From Martinezella multihospitum (GTDB taxonomy: Bacteria; Pseudomonadota; Alphaproteobacteria; Rhizobiales; Rhizobiaceae): 64,000 nt of DNA. The stretch spans positions 372,001 to 436,000 of the forward strand of contig NZ_FMAG01000004.1 of NCBI RefSeq assembly GCF_900094585.1. The letters are read 5' to 3'. The notes beneath the pieces are model-generated. The model was not told where the DNA came from and made no database searches. It saw nothing but the letters and a program-made list of their open reading frames with translations. The position numbers and the translations under genes were made by a program. Position 1 is the first letter of the stretch; each line of letters starts with the position of its first letter. Below, piece after piece: positions 57,511-64,000 of this stretch.

Positions 57511-58461
57511 ATGAGATACACGCTCCGCCAGATCGAATATTTCATTGCGACTGCGGAGACGGGAAGTATCACGCTCGCATCGGAGCGGCTGAACATCTCC
57601 CAACCATCGATTTCGACGGCGATCACCCATCTGGAGACGGAGTTGCAAACGCAGCTCTTCGTGCGTCATCACGCGAAAGGGCTTTCGCTAACGCCGGCCG
57701 GGCGATTGATGCTGGTTGAGGCGAAGCGGCTCGTTGAGCAAGCGGAGAACATCTACACCGTCGCTTCTGAAGTGAACGATAAGATCAGAGGTCAGCTGTC
57801 GCTTGGCTGCATGGTCACACTGGCTTCGATGATCATGCCGGAGCTTTCGCACTCCTTCACGTCTGCCTTTCCTGAAACTCGCATCATTCAGACGGTCAGC
57901 GATCATGAGGAGCTGCTGGAAAAGTTGCAGCATGCCGAGATCGACGTCGCGTTGAGCTATGACCTTCTCATTCCCGAAGGGTTCGACTTCGTACCATTGG
58001 CGACGCTGCCGCCGCACATCCTTGTCGCGGAGGCGCACCCTTTCGCGCGTTATTCTTCCATCAGCCTTGACGAACTCGTCGATGCACCCTTGATCCTGCT
58101 GGATCTGCCCATCAGCCGTGAATATTTCCTCGGACTGTTTGCGAAATCGGGCGTCGAGCCGACTATTGTCATGCGTTCGGCGCATCAGGATATTATCCGC
58201 ACCATGGTGGCAAACGGCTACGGCTACACCATCGCTAATGTCCGGCCCCGCTCGCAACTCGCGATGGACGGCCGGCCGGTGGTCCGTGTTCCAATCTCCG
58301 GTGGTCAGAAGCCAATGGTGATCGGAGTCATCACGCTTAATCAGAACCGCAAGTCACGGCTGATCGAAATGTTTCAGCAGCACTGCCAGTCCTTTGTGTC
58401 GGATGCCTATATCCCAGGAATGGTTGCGCCCACCATGGAGCGGCGCAAGGCGCCAGACTGA
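57511..58461 (+). CDS. LysR-family transcriptional regulator
   Basis: The 316-residue regulator has the helix-turn-helix YTLRQIEYFIATAETGSITLASERLNISQPSISTAITHLE in the first 40 residues. The effector domain (GQLSLGCMVTLASMIMPELSHSFTSAFPE, VALSYDLLIPEGFDFVPLATLPPHILVAEAHPFA) starts near 90. The long DLPISREYFL segment is typical of the group controlling N-heterocycle or amino-acid catabolism. It closes the flavin monooxygenase/RidA/DUF1028 group, which it probably regulates (inference). Confidence 0.9.
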   Translation: MRYTLRQIEYFIATAETGSITLASERLNISQPSISTAITHLETELQTQLFVRHHAKGLSLTPAGRLMLVEAKRLVEQAENIYTVASEVNDKIRGQLSLGCMVTLASMIMPELSHSFTSAFPETRIIQTVSDHEELLEKLQHAEIDVALSYDLLIPEGFDFVPLATLPPHILVAEAHPFARYSSISLDELVDAPLILLDLPISREYFLGLFAKSGVEPTIVMRSAHQDIIRTMVANGYGYTIANVRPRSQLAMDGRPVVRVPISGGQKPMVIGVITLNQNRKSRLIEMFQQHCQSFVSDAYIPGMVAPTMERRKAPD

Positions 58462-58544
58462 TCCGACAGCCAAGTTTTTGACGAAGCGCCGCCTCGGAAA
58501 AAGATCATTTCTCTGCGCTCGGCCGGGTGCCATGATTGATTGCA

Positions 58545-58558
58545 ACCGCTTTTGCGGT
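58545..58558. repeat. Short inverted repeat before the beta-glucosidase gene
   Basis: ACCGC-TTTT-GCGGT is a perfect inverted repeat about 57 nt before the GTG start of the GH3 gene. It lies within TTGCAACCGCTTTTGC, loosely like a LacI-family site. It could be an operator for the sugar genes. Evidence is weak. Confidence 0.35.
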
Positions 58559-58614
58559 AATGGTCTGGCGGTCTTCCGTGGATTGCCTGTGCAGAGATAT
58601 CTTGGAGACATGAC

Positions 58615-60990
58615 GTGACTTCAGACAAGCTTATGAATGGTGACTTCGCGGCGCTGATCGCGGAAATGACGACCGAGGAAAAAGTCGCCCTTCTGGCTGG
58701 GCATCGCATGTGGAAGACCAAGGCGATCGAGCGTCTTGGCATTCCGAGCATCGTCATGACCGACGGCACCTACGGCGTGCGTTACTCGATCCATCAGATC
58801 GACAACGACCAGGCCGGCGGTGTCGACTTCTCCGCTTTCCTCAACGTCGTCGGCCAGCGGGCCAGCCATGTCGAAGTGGCATGGGGCGCGATGAAGCAGG
58901 CGACCTGCTTCCCGAACGGCTCCAGCCTCGGCTGCTCCTGGGATGTCGATCTTGCCCATGAACTTGGGACGGCGCTGGCCATGGAATGCCAGGAATTCGG
59001 CGTGCACCTGCTGCTCGGCCCGGGCATCAATATCCGCCGCACGCCGCTCGGCGGCCGTTCCTACGAATATTATGCCGAAGATCCGATCGTCAGCGGTGAT
59101 TTCGCTGCCGGCGTCATCAACGGCTTGCAGGAAAATGGTGTCGGCGCCTCGCTGAAGCACTTCGCCTGCAACAACTCCGAAGTCGAACGTACATCGATGG
59201 ATTCCGTCGTCGACGAGCGTGCGCTGCGCGAAATCTATCTGAAGGGCTTCCAGCGGGCGATTGCCAAGAGCAATCCCTGGACCGTCATGAGTTCCTACAA
59301 CCGCCTGAACGGTGTTCAGGCCGCCGAGGATCATTGGCTGCTGACCAAGGTGCTGCGTGAAGAGTGGGGTTACGAGGGCCTGGTCGTGTCCGACTGGCAC
59401 GGCATCAAGGATCGCCCCGCGTCGCTCAAGGCCGGTAACGACCTCGACATGCCGGAAAGCGAAACGCGCAAGAGCGATCTGCTGGAAGCCATAGAGGCAG
59501 GCAAGATCGATATGACGGTTATTGACGAGGCTTGCGCCCGCGTGCTGGCGCTGGTGCGCGCCGGCAAGCTCGGCGAACGTCGCGACACCGTGTTCGACCG
59601 CGATGCGCATCACAAGCTGGCCCGCCGCATGGCGGCGGAATCCATGGTCCTCCTAAAGAACGACGACCAGTTGCTGCCGATCACGCCTGCCAAGGTCAAA
59701 CGGATGGTGGTGATTGGCGAAGGCGCCGGTGTTCCGGTCATCCAGGGCTCGGGCTGTGCGACCACGACGCCGACCCTCGTCGACGTGCCGATCGACGAGA
59801 TCGTCAAGCTGGCCGGCGATGCGATCAAGGTTGATCAGTACCGCGGCACCAGCGAGGTGGAAGGCGAGCGTGCGGCGCTGATGGCGGAAGCCGTCGAGGG
59901 TGCGCGTGGCGCCGATGTCGTCGTCATCTTCGTCTGCACCGAAAACGGTTATGACGGCGAAGGTTCGGATCGCACAACTCTCGATCTTGCGCCGGGTCAT
60001 GATGCGCTCGTCAGCGCGGTTGCCGCCGTCAATCCGAATGTCGTCGTTGCTATCGCCAGCCCGGACGCGGTGGTCATGCCGTGGATCCCGGAAGTGAAGT
60101 CGATCGTCGAGATGTTCTTCTCCGGCCAGGCGACGGGTGGCGGCATTGCCGATATTCTCTTCGGCGTGGTCAATCCGTCGGGCAAGCTGACCACCACCTT
60201 CCCGAAGCGCATGCAGGACATGCCTTCCTATCTCAGCTATCCCGGCGAGAATGGCCGTCATTACTACAGCGAAGGCATTCATGTCGGCTACCGTTGGTAC
60301 GATGCCCGCGAGATCGAGCCGCAATATCCCTTCGGTTTTGGCCTCAGCTATACCAGCTTCGCCTATTCGGACCTGAAGCTGGACCGCTCGGAGCTGAACG
60401 CCGGTGAAGACGTTGTCGCGAGTTTCACGGTGACCAACACCGGCGCCGTTGCCGGGAAAGAAGCGGCGCAGCTCTATGTCAACTACAGCAAGCCGAGGCT
60501 GCAGCGGCCGAGGCATGAACTGAAATCCTTCGCCAAGGTTCATCTCGAGCCTGGTGAATCGAAGCGCGTGACGCTGGTCGTTCCGGCTGCCGACTTCGCT
60601 CTCTATGATTCCGGCAAGGGCCGCTGGGTCCTCGATGACGATGTCGTTCGCATCGAAATCGGCTCATCTTCGCGCGCCATTCACCTGGTAGCGCCACTGC
60701 AGATCCGTTCGCGCGCCTCGCGCCACCGGGAAGTGAAATGGGACACGCAACCGATCTTCGTGCTCGCCAACCCGATTGCGCGGGCGAAGTTCAACCAGTT
60801 CCTGCAGAAGCATCTGTCGATCGACGAAGAAGCCGCGGACCGGATGCTGGAGCATTGTGCCAACTCCTTCTTCGGCATGTTCACCACCTTCGACCGGCGC
60901 TTCCGCCAGGCCTTTCCGAAGACGGACATTGCTGCTCTGCTGGCCGACATCAACAAGACAATGGCCGACGAAGAGACGATGGTGAACTAG
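58615..60990 (+). CDS. Beta-glucosidase-type glycoside hydrolase family 3
   Basis: The 791-residue cytosolic enzyme has no signal peptide. Domain order: GH3 N-terminal barrel with LLGPGINIRRTPLGGRSYEYYAEDP, KHFACNNSE and the nucleophile aspartate in GYEGLVVSDWHG; GH3 C-terminal alpha/beta domain (VLLKNDDQLLPI, FFSGQATGGGIADILFG); and a fibronectin-III-like domain (FGFGLSYTSFAYSDLKL). A tail of about 90 residues (from ASRHREVKWD) holds helices with an unusual ending. The PA14 insert of some Agrobacterium enzymes is absent. Start GTG 58615 with GGAG upstream. It likely releases glucose from imported oligosaccharides or aryl-glucosides. Confidence 0.9.
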   Translation: MTSDKLMNGDFAALIAEMTTEEKVALLAGHRMWKTKAIERLGIPSIVMTDGTYGVRYSIHQIDNDQAGGVDFSAFLNVVGQRASHVEVAWGAMKQATCFPNGSSLGCSWDVDLAHELGTALAMECQEFGVHLLLGPGINIRRTPLGGRSYEYYAEDPIVSGDFAAGVINGLQENGVGASLKHFACNNSEVERTSMDSVVDERALREIYLKGFQRAIAKSNPWTVMSSYNRLNGVQAAEDHWLLTKVLREEWGYEGLVVSDWHGIKDRPASLKAGNDLDMPESETRKSDLLEAIEAGKIDMTVIDEACARVLALVRAGKLGERRDTVFDRDAHHKLARRMAAESMVLLKNDDQLLPITPAKVKRMVVIGEGAGVPVIQGSGCATTTPTLVDVPIDEIVKLAGDAIKVDQYRGTSEVEGERAALMAEAVEGARGADVVVIFVCTENGYDGEGSDRTTLDLAPGHDALVSAVAAVNPNVVVAIASPDAVVMPWIPEVKSIVEMFFSGQATGGGIADILFGVVNPSGKLTTTFPKRMQDMPSYLSYPGENGRHYYSEGIHVGYRWYDAREIEPQYPFGFGLSYTSFAYSDLKLDRSELNAGEDVVASFTVTNTGAVAGKEAAQLYVNYSKPRLQRPRHELKSFAKVHLEPGESKRVTLVVPAADFALYDSGKGRWVLDDDVVRIEIGSSSRAIHLVAPLQIRSRASRHREVKWDTQPIFVLANPIARAKFNQFLQKHLSIDEEAADRMLEHCANSFFGMFTTFDRRFRQAFPKTDIAALLADINKTMADEETMVN

Positions 60991-61015
60991 TGCGCCATTG
61001 AAGACAGACCATGAT

Positions 61016-61051
61016 GGAGGGCTCGCAGTGAATGCGGGCCTTCCTCCTTTT
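61016..61051 (+). terminator. Rho-independent terminator after the GH3 gene
   Basis: A 12-pair stem (GGAGGGCTCGCA with TGCGGGCCTTCC, two G-T pairs) with a 5-nt loop is followed by TCCTTTT. It lies 26 nt after the GH3 stop and immediately before the ribosome site of the M20 gene. It would therefore reduce readthrough into that gene. Confidence 0.75.
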
Positions 61052-61062
61052 GGGAGTATGCC

Positions 61063-62172
61063 TTGAATACGCTTGATCTGCTTGATCGCCTCGTCGCCTT
61101 CCCGACCGTCAGCGCCGACAGCAACCTGCCGCTGATCGATTTCGTGCGCGGCTATCTCAATGAGCGTGGCTTCGAGTGCCGCCTTGTTCATGACAGCAGC
61201 GGAGAAAAGGCGAACCTGTTTGCCACCATCGGGCCAAAACAGGACGATGGTATCGTCCTCTCCGGCCACGCAGACGTAGTTCCGGTTGCGACACAGGCGT
61301 GGACATCGGATCCTTTCAAGCTGACGCAGCGGGACACGCGGCTGTTTGGCCGCGGCTCCACCGACATGAAGGGCTTCCTCGCCAGCGTGCTTGCCGCCGC
61401 AGATCGCATAGATGCAAAGGCATTGAAGCGGCCGCTGCACATTGCCTTCTCTTATGACGAAGAGATCGGCTGCGTCGGCGTTCGGTCGCTGATCGATGTT
61501 TTGATGAAGGAGCAGTTCAAGGCGTCGCTTTGCATCGTTGGCGAGCCGACGTCCATGTCGATTGCTCTCGGCCATAAGGGGAAGCTGGCGGCGCAGGCCC
61601 GCTTTCGTGGCGAGGCCGGTCATTCTTCGCTGGCGCCGCGTTTCGTTAATGCCATCCATCTCGCCTGCGATTTTGTCGGCATGCTTCGTGCAGCGCAAAG
61701 GGAGATCGCTGAAGCCGGTTGGCAAGACGCGGACTATGACATCCCCTACACGACCGTTCATGCGGGTAAGATCGCCGGTGGTGAGGTTCTCAATATCGTT
61801 GCCGAAAGGGCCTCGGTCGATTTCGAGATCCGCCATCTCGCGGAGGATAATATCGAGGACATCCTGTCCCGCATCCGCGCCTCAGCAGGTGCCAAGAGCG
61901 AAATCGAGGTTCTCAATGCTTATCCGGGACTTGCAACCTCAGACGCCAGCCCTGCCGCTTCCTTCGGAAGGCGCCTGCTGGGTGAGGCGCCCACGACTAA
62001 GGTGTCATTCGGGACGGAAGCCGGATTGTTCGCGACAGGACTAGGTCTGGAAACCGTAGTGATCGGCCCCGGCAACATGAACCAGGGGCATCAGCCGGAC
62101 GAATATATTGAAGAGGCGGAGCTGCAGCGCTGTGATGCCATGATGGACCGGCTGATTGAGCAGCTTTGCTGA
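61063..62172 (+). CDS. argE: M20 peptidase, acetylornithine deacetylase (ArgE) family
   Basis: The 369-residue zinc hydrolase has LSGHADVVPV (His-x-Asp ligand), RGSTDMKGFLASVL, SYDEEIGCVG (catalytic Glu-Glu), IVGEPTSM, and the C-terminal GPGNMNQGHQPDEYIE. The order and length fit ArgE, which removes the acetyl group from N-acetylornithine; other N-acyl amino acids are possible. The start is TTG 61063 with GGGAG about 8 nt upstream. It directly follows the GH3 terminator, with only 11 bp of leader. Whether this is the main biosynthetic copy cannot be judged. Confidence 0.85.
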   Translation: MNTLDLLDRLVAFPTVSADSNLPLIDFVRGYLNERGFECRLVHDSSGEKANLFATIGPKQDDGIVLSGHADVVPVATQAWTSDPFKLTQRDTRLFGRGSTDMKGFLASVLAAADRIDAKALKRPLHIAFSYDEEIGCVGVRSLIDVLMKEQFKASLCIVGEPTSMSIALGHKGKLAAQARFRGEAGHSSLAPRFVNAIHLACDFVGMLRAAQREIAEAGWQDADYDIPYTTVHAGKIAGGEVLNIVAERASVDFEIRHLAEDNIEDILSRIRASAGAKSEIEVLNAYPGLATSDASPAASFGRRLLGEAPTTKVSFGTEAGLFATGLGLETVVIGPGNMNQGHQPDEYIEEAELQRCDAMMDRLIEQLC

Positions 62173-62221
62173 GAATGAGGATGCAATCGCTGCATTCGGC
62201 GACTGGGCAGGCAGCACCTGG

Positions 62222-62317
62222 AGTGGTTCAGCGCTTCACGGGATCGCTGAACCACTCTATCCTTTGTTTTTACGCAATTCCGGACGGAAAACCGCTCCAC
62301 ACTTTTCCTGGAATTGC
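62222..62317. repeat. RIME-like rhizobial intergenic mosaic repeat, also acting as a terminator
   Basis: Two palindromic parts lie back to back. First, GTGGTTCAGCG and CGCTGAACCAC (62223-62255) form a perfect 11-bp stem with an 11-nt loop, followed by TCTATCCTTTGTTTTT. Second, GCAATTCC-GGAC-GGAAAA pairs with TTTTCC-T-GGAATTGC (62274-62317). This layout is that of the RIME-type repeats found scattered in Rhizobium, Sinorhizobium and Agrobacterium. It fills the gap between the convergent argE and sugar ABC ATPase genes and ends one base before the ATPase stop codon. Confidence 0.75.
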
Positions 62318-62318
62318 T

Positions 62319-63404
62319 TTAGAGGCGCTGCTCGCTTTCCTTCGAGAAGATCGAGGCTGTGGCCGGATTGAATGCCAGGCGTGCCTCGCCCGACAGCCGG
62401 CGCGCCTTTGCGGCGGGCAGGCGAACCGACAGCTTCTGTTCGGCGAGGGTAAACCAGACAAGTGTGTCCGCGCCCATCGGCTCGACGAAGGTGATCGGCG
62501 CTGGAAGCACCGGCAGCGTTGCCCGCTCGTCGGCGAGCTGGATGTCTTCGGGTCTAAAGCCGATGACGATCTCCTGACCATCGACGGCCGGCTGCCGGAA
62601 GGGATAGGCGTCGATCGGTAACAGGTGATCGCCAATGGCAGCCATAGGCTCGCCGTCCTCGATCCGGATACGAGCGGAGAGCAGATTCATGCTCGGTGAA
62701 CCGACAAAGCCGGCGACGAACAGGGTCTCGGGCTTCTCGTAGAGTTCGTCCGGCGAGGCATATTGCTCGATCTTGCCGCTCTTCATGACGGCGACGCGGG
62801 TCGCCAGCGTCATCGCCTCGATCTGGTCGTGGGTGACGTAGACGATCGTGCTGCGCAATTCCTGGTGCAGCTTCTTGATCTCGAGCCGCATCTCGGTGCG
62901 CAGCTTGGCATCGAGGTTTGACAGGGGTTCGTCGAACAGGCAGATCGGGCTGCGGCGTACCAGTGCCCGGCCGATTGCCACACGCTGGCGCTGGCCGCCG
63001 GAAAGCTGCGATGGGCGGCGATCGAGGAGCGGCGTCAGCTGCAGCAGATTGGCTGCCCATTCGACGCGCGTGGCAATTTCGGCCTTCGGCACCTTGTTGA
63101 CGCGCAGACCGAAGCCGAGGTTCTTGCGCACCGTCATCGTCGGGTAGAGCGCGTAGGACTGGAAGACCATCGACATGTTGCGGCGGCTGGAATCGACATT
63201 GGTCACATCCTGGTCGCCGGCGATGATCTTGCCGGTGTCGAGATCGTCAAGGCCGGCGATGACGTTGAGCAGCGTCGACTTTCCGCAGCCCGAAGAGCCG
63301 AGCAGGACGATGAATTCACCGCTGGCAACCGACAGGTTGATATCGCGAAGAATATGCTGCTGCCCGAAGGACTTGTTTGCGTCGATAACGGAGATCTGTG
63401 TCAT
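62319..63404 (-). CDS. Sugar ABC transporter ATP-binding protein (UgpC/MalK-like)
   Basis: The 361-residue ATPase has Walker [16 protein letters not shown]-loop FQSYALYPTMT, signature [17 protein letters not shown], Walker [16 protein letters not shown] and H-loop THDQIEAMTL. The TOBE domain contains [10 protein letters not shown] and IGFRPEDIQL, the carbohydrate-importer type. It starts 4 bp after the upstream permease stop. With the GH3 gene opposite, it probably serves uptake of a glucoside or oligosaccharide (inference). Confidence 0.92.
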   Translation of the reverse strand: MTQISVIDANKSFGQQHILRDINLSVASGEFIVLLGSSGCGKSTLLNVIAGLDDLDTGKIIAGDQDVTNVDSSRRNMSMVFQSYALYPTMTVRKNLGFGLRVNKVPKAEIATRVEWAANLLQLTPLLDRRPSQLSGGQRQRVAIGRALVRRSPICLFDEPLSNLDAKLRTEMRLEIKKLHQELRSTIVYVTHDQIEAMTLATRVAVMKSGKIEQYASPDELYEKPETLFVAGFVGSPSMNLLSARIRIEDGEPMAAIGDHLLPIDAYPFRQPAVDGQEIVIGFRPEDIQLADERATLPVLPAPITFVEPMGADTLVWFTLAEQKLSVRLPAAKARRLSGEARLAFNPATASIFSKESEQRL

Positions 63405-63408
63405 TGCA

Positions 63409-64000
63409 TTAGCCCTTCACCGCGCCGGCAGCGAGGCCGCGCGCAAAATAGCGTCCGGAAAGGATGTAGATGAGAAGCGGCGGCAGGGCGGTGAGGAAGG
63501 TCGCAGCCATGTTCACATTATATTCTTTCACGCCGGTTGTTGTATTGACGATGTTATTGAGCTGCACCGTGATCGGCAGGTGATCCCGCCCGGCGAAGAT
63601 CAGGCCCAGCAGGAAGTCGTTCCAGATGCCCGTTGCCTGCATGATGATGGCGACGACGAGGACGTTGACCGACATCGGCAGCATGATCTCGAAGAAGATC
63701 GTGAAGAAGCCGGCGCCATCCATCTTCGCCGCCTTCGAAAGCTCCGGCGGTACGCCCTGGTAAAAATTGAAGAACAGCAGCGTCATATAGGGCAGGCCGA
63801 AGATGATATGGATCAGGATGATCCCCGGCAGCGTGCCGTAAAGGCCGACAGTGCTGAAGATTCGGACCAGCGGATAGAGAATGACCTGGTAGGGAATGAA
63901 GGCGCCGAGCATCAGCGACAGCAGGATGACGCGGCTTAGCTTCGACTGCCACTGCGACAGCGCGAAACCGGTAAGCGCGCCGAACAGGATCGAGAAAATC
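63409..64000 (-). CDS. Sugar ABC transporter permease (MalG/UgpE-like), partial
   Basis: The C-terminal 196 residues of a permease whose start lies beyond the right edge. The readable part begins IFSILFGALTGFALSQWQSKLSRVILL and continues through IPYQVILYPLVRIFSTVGLYGTLPGI. The coupling loop is ELSKAAKMDGAGFFTIFFEIMLPMS, with four or five membrane segments visible. It ends ARGLAAGAVKG, as expected of MalG-type proteins. It precedes the ATPase gene by 4 bp in the same operon. Confidence 0.9.
   Translation of the reverse strand, partial: IFSILFGALTGFALSQWQSKLSRVILLSLMLGAFIPYQVILYPLVRIFSTVGLYGTLPGIILIHIIFGLPYMTLLFFNFYQGVPPELSKAAKMDGAGFFTIFFEIMLPMSVNVLVVAIIMQATGIWNDFLLGLIFAGRDHLPITVQLNNIVNTTTGVKEYNVNMAATFLTALPPLLIYILSGRYFARGLAAGAVKG

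Noticed and set aside
1-64000. CRISPR arrays, tRNA or rRNA genes, insertion sequences
   Set aside because: No regularly spaced repeats, no cloverleaf-like or conserved tRNA arms, and no transposase or terminal inverted repeats were recognised by reading.

Overview
This 64 kb window is high-GC bacterial DNA, densely packed with catabolic and transport genes. It contains eight complete or partial ABC importers, seven transcriptional regulators of the GntR, LacI, LysR, ArsR and TetR families, a Pit/DUF47 phosphate pair, Ugp and Afu-type importers, and a RIME-like mosaic intergenic repeat. This points to an alphaproteobacterium, most likely Rhizobiaceae. No rRNA, tRNA, CRISPR array, intact insertion sequence or housekeeping gene was seen. 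I therefore suspect an accessory replicon or adaptive region, which is an inference.

Layout. (1) 1-4.9 kb: a minus-strand group with a methyltransferase, a prephenate dehydratase translationally coupled to a cut-off FAD-linked oxidase, a DMT exporter and an AcuI-type reductase. (2) 4.9-16.5 kb: a GntR regulator divergent from a long plus-strand operon. It encodes a GlcD-like 2-hydroxyacid dehydrogenase, a fused indolepyruvate ferredoxin oxidoreductase, a crotonase, an isopenicillin-N-synthase-like oxygenase and a PotABCD-like importer. This reads as uptake and oxidation of an aryl-hydroxyacid or aryl-pyruvate to an acyl-CoA. (3) 16.8-29.3 kb: a phosphorus block of pit and DUF47, ugpBAEC, an inositol-monophosphatase-family gene, an Afu-type importer and a divergent LacI regulator. 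PHO-box-like sites and two near-identical LacI operators support joint control. (4) 29.3-32.4 kb: a Nudix hydrolase, small hypothetical genes, and a LysR/SDR divergent pair.

(5) 32.5-49.1 kb: an organosulfur-type region. It has ssuABCD with an extra SsuA-like protein, and a divergent ArsR regulator whose likely operator is a perfect 18-bp palindrome. A peptide-type ABC operon with a luciferase-family monooxygenase follows, then a second operon of SsuD-like monooxygenase, acyl-CoA-dehydrogenase-like flavoprotein, ketopantoate-reductase-like protein, TetR regulator and DsbA-fold isomerase. These last two operons share an almost identical 26-bp element about 66-69 bp before their first start codons. 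(6) 49.5-56.3 kb: a TetR regulator divergent from an N-methylproline-demethylase-like flavoenzyme. A decayed S-formylglutathione hydrolase fragment and an intact Gfa protein follow, suggesting a demethylation and formaldehyde-handling module. Next come an SDR and a flavin monooxygenase. (7) 56.3-64 kb: RidA, DUF1028, LysR, a GH3 beta-glucosidase, an M20 deacetylase and the start of another sugar ABC operon, with the RIME-like repeat between the convergent units.

Start codons were chosen from visible ribosome binding sites where possible; several use GTG or TTG. Functions are family-level recognition from motifs, and substrates are inferred from context.
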